From positions 1 to 44,234 of the forward strand of contig JALSLU010000120.1 in NCBI GenBank assembly GCA_026988125.1: a stretch of 44,234 nucleotides of DNA, written 5' to 3'. The position numbers and the translations under genes were made by a program. This document shows, piece by piece, positions 1 to 7,595 of the stretch. Positions within the stretch are counted from its first letter, which is position 1. Each line of letters starts with the position of its first letter. The stretch is from Sulfurospirillum sp. (GTDB lineage Bacteria; Campylobacterota; Campylobacteria; Campylobacterales; Sulfurospirillaceae). Below the pieces are notes generated by a model, which did not search any database, was not told the DNA's origin, and saw only the letters and a program-made list of their open reading frames with translations.

Positions 1-912
1 AATATGGGTGAAATTACAGAAGAAGAAGCTAAAGAGATGGGATGCAAACTGATAGTTGCAGACTTTGGTGCAGAGAGTTGTGGTGATGCTGTAAGGCTTT
101 ACTGGGCAGTTGATCCTAAAACTGATGTCATAAAAGAGGCCAAATTTAAAAGTTTTGGCTGTGGAACTGCGATTGCAAGTAGTGATACTATGGCTGAGCT
201 TTGTAAAGGCAAAACAGTCGATGAAGCTGTAAAGATAACAAATATAGATGTTGAAAAGGCGATGAGAGATGATCCGGATACTCCAGCTGTTCCACCTCAA
301 AAGATGCACTGCTCTGTTATGGCATATGATGTTATAAAAGCTGCTGCTGCTAGCTACAAAGGAGTTGATCCTGAGAGCTTTGAAGATGAAATCATAGTGT
401 GTGAGTGTGCAAGAGTAAGCCTTGGCACTATCAAGGAGGTTATAAAGCTAAATGATTTAAAGAGTGTTGAAGATATAACAAACTATACAAAAGCTGGAGC
501 ATTTTGTAAGTCATGCATAAAACCTGGTGGACATGAAGAAAAAGAGTACTATCTTGTAGATATATTAAAAGAGACAAGAGCTGAAATGGAAGCAGAAAAA
601 CTTGGAGCTTTGGCTGATGCAAAGATAAATGGTAGCGAGAGTGATATACCATTTGATGAGTTAACAGTTGTACAAAAATTAAAACAAGTTGAAGCCGTGA
701 TTGATGAAAACATTAGGCCAATGCTTATCATGGATGGTGGAAACTTAGAAATCGTAGACATAAGAGATACCCAAGAGGGCAATACTGACATCTACATAAG
801 ATATCTTGGTGCTTGTAGTGGTTGTGCTAGTAGCTCAACTGGTACTCTTTTTGCCATAGAATCAATGCTTCAAGAAAAACTTTCAAAAAAAATTAGAGTT
901 CTACCTATATAA
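1..912 (+). CDS. nifU: Fe-S cluster scaffold NifU, 5'-truncated by the window
   Basis: Scaffold that assembles Fe-S clusters and hands them to apoproteins in the cytoplasm, normally paired with the cysteine desulfurase NifS. 303 residues are visible and reading is open to base 1. The ATG at position 4 (MGEITEEEAK) is internal by comparison with the Helicobacter/Campylobacter NifU family, which has about 30 more N-terminal residues, so the true start lies upstream. Visible parts in order: IscU-like domain with FGCGTAIASSD and the KMHCSVMA cysteine, a BFD-like [2Fe-2S] segment (VCECARVS and FCKSCIKPGG), and a C-terminal NifU domain with CSGC near the end. It closes with a hairpin terminator five bases after the stop. 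Identification is strong. Confidence 0.95.
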   Translation, partial: NMGEITEEEAKEMGCKLIVADFGAESCGDAVRLYWAVDPKTDVIKEAKFKSFGCGTAIASSDTMAELCKGKTVDEAVKITNIDVEKAMRDDPDTPAVPPQKMHCSVMAYDVIKAAAASYKGVDPESFEDEIIVCECARVSLGTIKEVIKLNDLKSVEDITNYTKAGAFCKSCIKPGGHEEKEYYLVDILKETRAEMEAEKLGALADAKINGSESDIPFDELTVVQKLKQVEAVIDENIRPMLIMDGGNLEIVDIRDTQEGNTDIYIRYLGACSGCASSSTGTLFAIESMLQEKLSKKIRVLPI

Positions 913-916
913 CTAA

Positions 917-940
917 CAAGGAGAGAAAAATCTCTCCTTG
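917..940 (+). terminator. Hairpin terminator after nifU
   Basis: A perfect 10-bp stem (CAAGGAGAGA / TCTCTCCTTG) with an AAAA loop starts five bases after the nifU stop. The following T-tract is poor (TATGATTT), so termination efficiency is uncertain. Confidence 0.7.
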
Positions 941-1051
941 TATGATTTAAAATATACATAGAGAACCATCTTCAGTTTTTTAAAATCCAATCTACTATAA
1001 ATCGCTTTTTTAGCTTTTTTTTGATACTATGAAAAGAAAAAAGGCTAGGTA

Positions 1052-2314
1052 ATGACTCAGACAATAACGGAGAAGATTTTTAGCTCTCATGTTGGTAGAG
1101 ACGTATATGCAGGAGAGATAATAGAGTGCAATATAGATATGGTTATAGGAAATGACATAACAACACCTATAAGCATAAAAGCTTTTGAAGAGAGCGGCGC
1201 AAAAGAGTTGGCAAATCCCGATGGATTTTCCATAGTTATGGATCACTTCATACCAGCAAAAGATATAGCTTCAGCTAATCAAGCAAAAATTAGTAGAGAC
1301 TTTGCTTATAAACACAACCTAAAGCACTTTTTTGATGAAAAAGATATGGGTATTGAGCATGCTCTTTTGCCTGAGAAGGGCTTGGTTGTTCCAGGAGATG
1401 TCATAATTGGTGCTGACTCTCACACATGTACCCACGGAGCGCTAGGAGCATTTGCAACTGGTATGGGAAGTACAGATTTATCATATGCTATGATAACTGG
1501 CAGAAATTGGTTTAAAGTACCTGAAGCTATAAAAGTGATTTTTAGCGGGAAGCCTGGCAAACACCTTTATGGTAAAGACTTGATTCTAGAGGTCATAAGA
1601 CAAATTGGAGTCGATGGGGCACTATATAAAACTTTAGAATTTACAGGAAGTGCTATAGCACATCTAAGCATGGATGATAGATTTAGCCTATGCAATATGG
1701 CGATAGAAGCTGGAGCAAAAAATGGCATAATCGCTGTAGACGACACAACAAGAGAATTTTTAAAAGATAAAAATTTAGCAAGAGAGCCAAAACTATTTTA
1801 TAGTGATGAAGATGCAAACTATGTTAGAACTATAGAGATTGATGTGGAGAAACTTGAGCCAATTATAGCCTATCCTCATCTCCCTTCAAATGGAAAACCA
1901 ATAAGCAAAGCTGTAAATGACAATATAGAGATAGACCAAGTCTTTATAGGAAGTTGTACTAATGGAAGATTGGAAGATTTAAGAATAGCCGCAAAGATTT
2001 TAAAAGGCAAAAAAGTTGCTAAAAAAACAAGACTCATTATAACCCCTGCCACTCAAAAGATTGCACTTCAAGCTTCAAAAGAGGGATTAGTAGATATATT
2101 TGTAGAGGCTGGTGCAGTATTTTCAAACCCAACTTGTGGGGCATGTCTAGGGGGCTATATGGGAATTTTAGGAGAGGGTGAAAAGTGCGTTGCCACTACA
2201 AATAGAAATTTTGTTGGTAGAATGGGCGATAGAAGTAGCGAGATTTACCTAGCAAACTCTGCAGTTGCAGCAGCAAGTGCAGTTGCTGGAAAGATAGTAG
2301 ATCCAAGAGAATGA
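1052..2314 (+). CDS. leuC: 3-isopropylmalate dehydratase large subunit
   Basis: Large subunit of the leucine-pathway isomerase that converts 2-isopropylmalate to 3-isopropylmalate with a [4Fe-4S] cluster. The 420 residues match the short LeuC/homoaconitase-type family. Cluster cysteines are seen at C302 (GSCTNGR), C362 and C365 (CGACLGG), and the aconitase signature GADSHTCTHGALGAFATGMG lies at about 120-139. The partner small subunit LeuD is not beside it and must be encoded elsewhere if this is LeuC rather than a related hydro-lyase. The stop overlaps the mobA start (ATGA), so the two genes are probably translated together. The 139-base gap before it holds the nifU terminator and no clear operator. 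Confidence 0.9.
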   Translation: MTQTITEKIFSSHVGRDVYAGEIIECNIDMVIGNDITTPISIKAFEESGAKELANPDGFSIVMDHFIPAKDIASANQAKISRDFAYKHNLKHFFDEKDMGIEHALLPEKGLVVPGDVIIGADSHTCTHGALGAFATGMGSTDLSYAMITGRNWFKVPEAIKVIFSGKPGKHLYGKDLILEVIRQIGVDGALYKTLEFTGSAIAHLSMDDRFSLCNMAIEAGAKNGIIAVDDTTREFLKDKNLAREPKLFYSDEDANYVRTIEIDVEKLEPIIAYPHLPSNGKPISKAVNDNIEIDQVFIGSCTNGRLEDLRIAAKILKGKKVAKKTRLIITPATQKIALQASKEGLVDIFVEAGAVFSNPTCGACLGGYMGILGEGEKCVATTNRNFVGRMGDRSSEIYLANSAVAAASAVAGKIVDPRE

Positions 2315-2880
2315 TCAATTATCCCATAGTCATACTTGCCGGTGGTAAAAGTAGCCGAATGGGAAGAGATAAAGCACTTCTTCCTTTTGGTAACTACTCC
2401 TCTCTTGCTGAGTACCAGCTAAATAGATTTAAAAACTCATTTGAATCGCTATATATAAGTACAAAATCTAAAAAAAAATTTGATTTTTTAAAAAATGTAA
2501 ATTTTATTGAGGATTCAAATGAGTTCAATGAATTTTCACCTCTAGTAGCTCTGTATAGTATCCTTAAAAATTTTAAAAAAGATGTCTGCATATTAAGTGT
2601 AGATACTCCTTTTGTAACTATTAAAACTTATGAAAAACTTTTAGAGAGTAAAGGTAGGCATGATGTTGCGATTGCAAAAAGCTCAAGTGGTTCTCATCAG
2701 CTCTGTGCAATCTACTCTCCAAAAATTTTACCTGCTATTCAAGCACAGCTAAAGAGAAATGAACACAGAATCAAAGAAACACTAAATAAAATCAAATGTA
2801 CCTATGTAGAGTTTGAAGATGATAGAGAGTTTATAAATTTAAACTACTTTGATGATTATAAAAAGGCACTAAAATGGTAA
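2311..2880 (+). CDS. mobA: Molybdenum cofactor guanylyltransferase
   Basis: Transfers GMP from GTP to molybdopterin, giving the guanine dinucleotide form of the molybdenum cofactor used by DMSO-reductase-family enzymes. The 189 residues begin with the nucleotide-binding signature VILAGGKSSRMGRDKALLPF (about 7-26), typical of MobA. A further SVDTPFV segment (about 97-103) fits the metal-binding Asp of the family. The start overlaps leuC by four bases and the end overlaps the Dabb gene by seven, so all three are one transcription unit. The link to leucine biosynthesis is positional only. Another cofactor gene, moaC, lies at 24269 rather than here. Confidence 0.93.
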   Translation: MINYPIVILAGGKSSRMGRDKALLPFGNYSSLAEYQLNRFKNSFESLYISTKSKKKFDFLKNVNFIEDSNEFNEFSPLVALYSILKNFKKDVCILSVDTPFVTIKTYEKLLESKGRHDVAIAKSSSGSHQLCAIYSPKILPAIQAQLKRNEHRIKETLNKIKCTYVEFEDDREFINLNYFDDYKKALKW

Positions 2881-3161
2881 AACATATAGTATTATTTAAA
2901 TTAAAGAATAACTCAAAAGAGCATTGTGAGTTTGTTAGAGATATGATTCTCTCTTTAAAAGAGAAGATTGAAGAGATAAAAGAGTATGAGGTTGGCATTA
3001 ACTTTTCTAAAGAACAAAGGGCTTATGATTTAGCTTTGATTAGCAGTTTTGAAGATGAAGAGGCTTTAAAAAGGTATGCTAAACACCCTTTACATCTTAG
3101 AGTTGTGGAGTATTTGAAATCTAAAGAGAGTTTGACAAAAGTCGTGGATTATTTTGTCTAA
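2874..3161 (+). CDS. Dabb-family (stress-responsive alpha/beta barrel) protein
   Basis: Small cytoplasmic protein of 95 residues matching the Dabb ferredoxin-like barrel family: an N-terminal MVKHIVLFKLK strand, a middle EVGINFS strand, and the YAKHPLHLRVVEY helix with the usual His-Pro-x-His motif. Family members are dimeric and mostly uncharacterised, and no specific reaction can be assigned. The start overlaps the end of mobA by seven bases, so it is the third gene of the leuC-mobA unit. The next gene has its own -10 box downstream of this stop. Confidence 0.85.
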   Translation: MVKHIVLFKLKNNSKEHCEFVRDMILSLKEKIEEIKEYEVGINFSKEQRAYDLALISSFEDEEALKRYAKHPLHLRVVEYLKSKESLTKVVDYFV

Positions 3162-3167
3162 AAGCGC

Positions 3168-3173
3168 TATAAT
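3168..3173 (+). promoter_or_regulatory. -10 box (TATAAT) for the chemoreceptor
   Basis: A consensus TATAAT, seven bases after the Dabb stop and about 28 bases before the chemoreceptor ATG. No -35 at normal spacing is obvious, which is usual for Campylobacterota sigma-70 promoters. The RBS GGGAGG follows at about 3189-3194. Confidence 0.55.
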
Positions 3174-3201
3174 GTCTAAAACTAAATTGGGAGGTTAAGT
3201 T

Positions 3202-4983
3202 ATGAATCAAAAGGCGGCTATTCCTATTAGGAAATTAGTTATATTTGTTATAGTTGGAGCGATTGCTCTTTTTTCACTCATAGGTTTTTTAACAACTACT
3301 AAAACATTTAAGGTTGAAAAAGAGTGGGACTACTATACAAAACATGTTAATGAGAGACTACTATACATTTCTAAAATAAAAGATCATTTTGGCTATGGTG
3401 GAGGAATTCATCTCTTTAAAAACTATGTTTTAAGAGGCAAAGAAAACTATATAACTAAATTTGAAAAGAAGTATGCTGAGTTAAAAAAGACTATAGAAGC
3501 ATATAAAAAACTTCATGGTGTTACAAAGGATGAAATTGAGGAACTAAATAGCATAGAGAAAGTTTTTTCACTATATGCCAAAAATATATACTTAGCAAAA
3601 AAGCTTAAATCTGAGGGAAAAAGTATTGAGCAGATAGACAAAACTATAAAGATCAGTGATAAACCTGCCATAGAGGCACTCAAAAACTTAACTAACAGAT
3701 ACAACCAACTAGAAAAAATTGCAACTGCTGAGTTTAAAGAATCTTTAGTTAAGATAGAGACCTATACCATAAGCTTTGTGCTTTTAACAGTTTTTGTTCT
3801 TATTTTTATCTACTTTTTTATAGATAAAATGATGCTCTCTAGGATTATAAAACTTAGTAAAAGAGCTAGAGAGATTGTAGAGTCCAAGGATTTTTCAATG
3901 AGAACTGTGCTTTTAAGAAAAGATGAGATGGGTGAAGTTATAATTACTATAAACTTTCTACTTGATACTATAGAAAAAGCCCTTGAAGAGAGTAGACAAA
4001 AAGTTGAAATTGCCAATACTCAAGCAAAAGAGATTGAAAAGAGCAAGAAAAAAGATGAGTTTATAAATCAAGTTTCGGAACTGTTTTTAAAATCTGAAGA
4101 ATCAAATATAAAGCACATAAGTCACAATATGGAAAAAATTACAATAGATTTAGAAAATCTAAACTCACTAACAAACAAATCTGCTAAAATTGCAAACAAA
4201 GTTAATTCGGACATAAATACCATAAGCACCTCTATGGATAATGTTGCTCAGATGATAGTCGAAACAAAAGATGACACAGAGAGACTTCACCAAAGTATTG
4301 AGGATATAAACAATGTTATAACACTAATAAAAGATATCTCCGATCAAACAAACCTCCTTGCGCTTAACGCAGCAATTGAAGCTGCCCGGGCAGGAGAGCA
4401 TGGAAGAGGATTTGCAGTTGTTGCTGATGAGGTTAGAACCTTGGCTGAAAGAACTCAAAAGGCAACACTAGAGGTAGAGTCTAGCATAGCAATTCTAAGA
4501 CAAAACTCATCAAATATAATTGAAAGAACCAACTTAACTCAAGAGAGCGCCATTGATTCAAAAGAAAAAGTTGACAACTTCAAAAGTGAATTAACCAACC
4601 TTACTAAAAACTCTCTAGAAGTCGGTGAAAAAAATAATCTTCTGTACAAAAAAGTATATATAAACAAAGTCAAGCTCGATCATGTCTCATTTAAATCAAA
4701 AGGGTATAAAGCCATATTGACAAATGAGATAGAAACAGATTTGCCAGATGAAAATAGTTGCGATTTTGGACAATTTTTAAAAAGTGACAAAAAAGATTTT
4801 CTCTCATCAAACCTAAGAAACTCCATTTTATCTCCTCACAAAGAGATTCACTCTGACATATTAAATGTTATAGAACTGGCCAAAAAAGGTGAGTTTTTAA
4901 AAGATATGGTAGAATTATTAGAAAATCTGAAAAAAGCTGAAAATGCTTCGAGCAGGTTGTTTGAGATACTTAGTAAAGATTAA
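3202..4983 (+). CDS. Methyl-accepting chemotaxis protein with C-terminal CZB zinc domain
   Basis: Membrane chemoreceptor of 593 residues that should signal to CheA/CheW. In order: transmembrane helix about 12-30, a mostly helical periplasmic sensor domain with no recognised ligand motif, second transmembrane helix about 188-208, HAMP linker about 210-262, cytoplasmic signalling hairpin with the highly conserved tip [20 protein letters not shown], then a CZB chemoreceptor zinc-binding domain. The predicted zinc ligands are visible: H494 (LDH), C520 (CDFGQF), H546 and H550 (PHKEIH). CZB domains of this phylum (for example H. pylori TlpD) are linked to hypochlorous acid or redox sensing, but here the domain sits on a transmembrane receptor that also has a periplasmic domain. 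pldA follows 20 bases later. Confidence 0.93.
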   Translation: MNQKAAIPIRKLVIFVIVGAIALFSLIGFLTTTKTFKVEKEWDYYTKHVNERLLYISKIKDHFGYGGGIHLFKNYVLRGKENYITKFEKKYAELKKTIEAYKKLHGVTKDEIEELNSIEKVFSLYAKNIYLAKKLKSEGKSIEQIDKTIKISDKPAIEALKNLTNRYNQLEKIATAEFKESLVKIETYTISFVLLTVFVLIFIYFFIDKMMLSRIIKLSKRAREIVESKDFSMRTVLLRKDEMGEVIITINFLLDTIEKALEESRQKVEIANTQAKEIEKSKKKDEFINQVSELFLKSEESNIKHISHNMEKITIDLENLNSLTNKSAKIANKVNSDINTISTSMDNVAQMIVETKDDTERLHQSIEDINNVITLIKDISDQTNLLALNAAIEAARAGEHGRGFAVVADEVRTLAERTQKATLEVESSIAILRQNSSNIIERTNLTQESAIDSKEKVDNFKSELTNLTKNSLEVGEKNNLLYKKVYINKVKLDHVSFKSKGYKAILTNEIETDLPDENSCDFGQFLKSDKKDFLSSNLRNSILSPHKEIHSDILNVIELAKKGEFLKDMVELLENLKKAENASSRLFEILSKD

Positions 4984-5003
4984 ACAGCAAAACAAGGGTA
5001 CAA

Positions 5004-5942
5004 ATGATAGAACAATATCCAACAAACTTTCTTCTAACATTTGTACTTTTATTCTCTTCTTTGAGTGCAAGCGAGTCTCAAAAAGCTTTTAACAAAGCAA
5101 GCTACTTTGAGCAAATAGGCAATACTAAAAATGCGATGCTTTGGTACAAAAAGGCTGCTCTGCTCTCAAATGATTTAAAAAACAAAGAACCAACCCAAAC
5201 CAGATCAAAACAAATAACACAACAGAAAAAAAATACAATATTTTCAGACTATGAAATCAAATCTTATCGCTCCAACTATCTTTTACCTTCTACCTATGAT
5301 TTTACAACTCATACCGACAGAAAAAAAACTGAAACAAAATTTCAAATTAGCTTTAAAAAAGCACTGAGCAAAAACCTTTTTGGACTCCAAGATAAAGTCT
5401 ATTTAGCATATACTCAAACATCTTGGTGGCAAACCTCATCTGCGTCATCTCCTTTTAGAGAGACCAACTATGAACCAGAAATATTTGTTCAAATTCCATA
5501 TAAAGCTGGAGAATCTATACTCAAGTTTTATAAACTTGGTTTAATACACCAGTCAAATGGGAGACTATTTGGTTCTAGATCTTGGAATAGGGCATATGTT
5601 AGTGGTTTTTTCAAAGCAAATGGGCTTATAATTGAACCTAGAGTATGGTATAGATTTAAAGAGAGAAGAAAGATAGATGAAAATGATTTTGAAGGCGATG
5701 ATAATCCAGATATTCTTAACTACTTGGGATATGGAGATGTGAAAATTTCATACCTTTATAAAAATCATCTATTTGCATCCCTCTTAAGAAAAAAAGCGTT
5801 TGAAATTAGCTGGTCATTTCCTATAAAAGAGTTTAAAAATATTTTTGTGTATTTACAGTTTTTTAATGGTTATGGTGAAAGCTTGATAGATTACAACAAG
5901 AGGGTCGAAAAAATTGGTATAGGTTTTGCTATAACTAGATAA
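5004..5942 (+). CDS. pldA: Outer-membrane phospholipase A (OMPLA)
   Basis: Outer-membrane beta-barrel enzyme that hydrolyses acyl chains of phospholipids. The 312 residues begin with a signal-like hydrophobic stretch (FLLTFVLLFSSLSAS). The OMPLA active site is clear: H182 and S184 in GLIHQSNGR, and N195 in SRSWNR, matching the His-Ser-Asn triad of the family. The barrel strands before and after end in a C-terminal IGFAITR. Compared with E. coli PldA there is an extra polar stretch at about 25-80, the first part of which resembles a short helical (TPR-like) repeat. It lies 20 bases after the chemoreceptor and is probably co-transcribed. Identification is strong. Confidence 0.93.
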   Translation: MIEQYPTNFLLTFVLLFSSLSASESQKAFNKASYFEQIGNTKNAMLWYKKAALLSNDLKNKEPTQTRSKQITQQKKNTIFSDYEIKSYRSNYLLPSTYDFTTHTDRKKTETKFQISFKKALSKNLFGLQDKVYLAYTQTSWWQTSSASSPFRETNYEPEIFVQIPYKAGESILKFYKLGLIHQSNGRLFGSRSWNRAYVSGFFKANGLIIEPRVWYRFKERRKIDENDFEGDDNPDILNYLGYGDVKISYLYKNHLFASLLRKKAFEISWSFPIKEFKNIFVYLQFFNGYGESLIDYNKRVEKIGIGFAITR

Positions 5943-5950
5943 TTTTGACA

Positions 5951-5988
5951 TAAAAAAAGGGGAGTATGAAGTTACCTTCACACCCCCC
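5951..5988 (-). terminator. Intrinsic terminator of the RRM gene
   Basis: Read on the minus strand, a 13-bp stem (5988-5976 with 5971-5959) with a four-base loop and two G-U pairs is followed by seven T residues. On the plus strand those two pairs become mismatches, so the structure is built for the minus-strand RRM transcript. Confidence 0.85.
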
Positions 5989-6011
5989 CTAAACTTTTAA
6001 CATCTAGAAAT

Positions 6012-6281
6012 CTAGTATCTTGGTCCTCTTGGACGCTCTTCTCTAGGTCTAGCCTCATTTACTCTGATAGTTCTTCCATCAACCTCTTTTTCATTGAGAG
6101 CTTCAATAGCAGCATTTGCCTCACTATCATTTTCCATCTCTACAAATCCAAAACCTTTAGATCTTCCTGTATCTCTATCGTTTATAACTCTTGCACTTGT
6201 AACTGCACCAAACTCTGAAAATAGCTCTACTAGTCTATTGTCATCCGTACTGTAAGAAACATTACCTACGTAAATATTCAT
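6012..6281 (-). CDS. Single-RRM RNA-binding protein
   Basis: An 89-residue protein that is essentially one RNA-recognition motif. RNP-2 is NIYVGNVSY (2-10) and RNP-1 is KGFGFVEM (about 41-48). A short Arg/Pro-rich tail (EARPREERPRGPRY) follows. This is the bacterial Rbp-type small RRM family, often cold- or stress-induced, and its RNA targets are unknown. The RBS GGAG sits about 5 bases before the ATG. A likely minus-strand -10 (TACAAT, complement of 6366-6371) gives a 5' leader of about 80 bases, and its own intrinsic terminator follows, so it looks monocistronic. Confidence 0.9.
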   Translation of the reverse strand: MNIYVGNVSYSTDDNRLVELFSEFGAVTSARVINDRDTGRSKGFGFVEMENDSEANAAIEALNEKEVDGRTIRVNEARPREERPRGPRY

Positions 6282-6423
6282 ACTTATCTCCTTAAATTTT
6301 CAAAACCCAAACTACACTTACAAGACACAAAATTCTCTAAAGGCATTAAAGGCGTTTTCAAGATACATTGTATCATAAAAAAACCATTTTGCAACCTTTT
6401 TTTGAAGAAATTTCAAAATTTGT

Positions 6424-7527
6424 CTATTTTAAATAGTTTTTTAATCTTTCTATACCTATTTTCATATGGTCTATATCTCTCGTAAATGCAAATCTTATAT
6501 ATTTATGAGTTTCATTTTTTCCAAAGTCTACCCCAGGTGTTGAAGCTATGTGGATATTTTGCAAAAGCTCTTTGGCAAATAAAAAACTATCGCTACAAAA
6601 ATCTGAAACATTAACCCATAGATAAAATGCTCCTTCACTTTTTGCATCCACTTTAAAAATTTTACTCAATTCATAAAAAAGATAATCTCTTCTTCTCTTA
6701 AACTCTTCTTTAACACCTTTTAAAAACTCTTCATCAAAAGCTTCCAATGCTCCATACTGAGAAATTGTTGGTGCTGATATAAAAAGATTTTGAGCTATTT
6801 TTTCTGCTTCAGGTATAAACTTTTTAGGAACAATAATCCATCCTAATCTATTACCTGGCATACAGTAAAATTTTGAAAAACCATTTATAACAAAAGCTTC
6901 ATCATCAAATTCCAACGCACTATGTGCAAATTTTTCAAAGTCTAAACCGTGATATAGCTCATCTGATATAAAAACAATTCCCTTTTTTGAACAATACTCA
7001 ATAATCTCTTGAAAATTTTTTTTTGAGTAGATGTTTCCTATAGGATTTGATGGGGAACTAATTTGTAGTGCATCAAAGCTATACTGCTTAATCCTCTCTA
7101 CTTGCAATTCAAAACTATCCTCTCTTGAAATTGGCATAAAAACTGGTTCAATCTGTAAAAAGTGTGCAAAGTTTTTGTAGCAAGGATAGCAAGGATCACT
7201 AAGCCCCAATCTTTTAACACCACTAAGCCCATATGCAACCAAAAACGCTCCACTAGTTCCTGGCGTTAAAACAACTCTTGAAGGATCAATCACAATACCA
7301 TATCTTCTTGAGTAGTGTCCTGCAATCTTCTCTCTTAGGCTAAAAAGACCAAATGATTCTGTATAGGAAAATCTATCTTCTTCTATTGCTTTTTTAAGTG
7401 CATCCTTTACTCTTTTAGATGGGGGTATATCTGGTTGACCTATCTCAAAATGAATACAATCATCAAACTTTTTTGCCTCTCTTACTATATCCATAACAAT
7501 AAAAGAGCTCATATTTTTACTACGCAT
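6424..7527 (-). CDS. Class I/II PLP-dependent aminotransferase
   Basis: Fold-type I aminotransferase of 367 residues, close to the AspC/ArgD-unrelated class I/II group. Visible PLP-site residues: N161 (SSPSNPIG), D189 with Y192 (SDELYHG), K219 for the Schiff base (NGFSKFYCMPGNRLGW) and R227. A substrate-carboxylate Arg is likely in YIRFAF near the C-terminus. The amino-acid substrate cannot be told from sequence. The start at 7527 has only a weak AGGG upstream; the next Met (residue 6) is a possible alternative. It is transcribed away from the histidine kinase at 7596, and the 68-base divergent gap holds a TATAAT for the kinase. Confidence 0.88.
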   Translation of the reverse strand: MRSKNMSSFIVMDIVREAKKFDDCIHFEIGQPDIPPSKRVKDALKKAIEEDRFSYTESFGLFSLREKIAGHYSRRYGIVIDPSRVVLTPGTSGAFLVAYGLSGVKRLGLSDPCYPCYKNFAHFLQIEPVFMPISREDSFELQVERIKQYSFDALQISSPSNPIGNIYSKKNFQEIIEYCSKKGIVFISDELYHGLDFEKFAHSALEFDDEAFVINGFSKFYCMPGNRLGWIIVPKKFIPEAEKIAQNLFISAPTISQYGALEAFDEEFLKGVKEEFKRRRDYLFYELSKIFKVDAKSEGAFYLWVNVSDFCSDSFLFAKELLQNIHIASTPGVDFGKNETHKYIRFAFTRDIDHMKIGIERLKNYLK

Positions 7528-7560
7528 TACATTTTACCCTAAAATTTTGTAAAATTTTAC

Positions 7561-7566
7561 TATAAT
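7561..7566 (+). promoter_or_regulatory. -10 box for the Cache/PAS histidine kinase
   Basis: Consensus TATAAT preceded by an AT-rich stretch containing GTAAAATTTTAC (7549-7560), itself a short palindrome. It is about 30 bases before the TTG start of the kinase, in the gap between divergent genes. Confidence 0.55.
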
Positions 7567-7595
7567 GAGTATTAGTTTTTACTTGGAGTAGTAGC

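Noticed and set aside
1010-1051. Hairpin of AGCTTTTTTT and AAAAAAGGCT before leuC as an attenuator
   Set aside because: The stem needs a bulge and consists mostly of A-T pairs in an AT-rich region. No leader peptide with Leu codons is visible.
3132-3173. TTGACA at 3132 as the -35 partner of TATAAT at 3168
   Set aside because: The spacing is 30 bases, far from the usual 16-18, so it is part of the Dabb coding sequence by chance.
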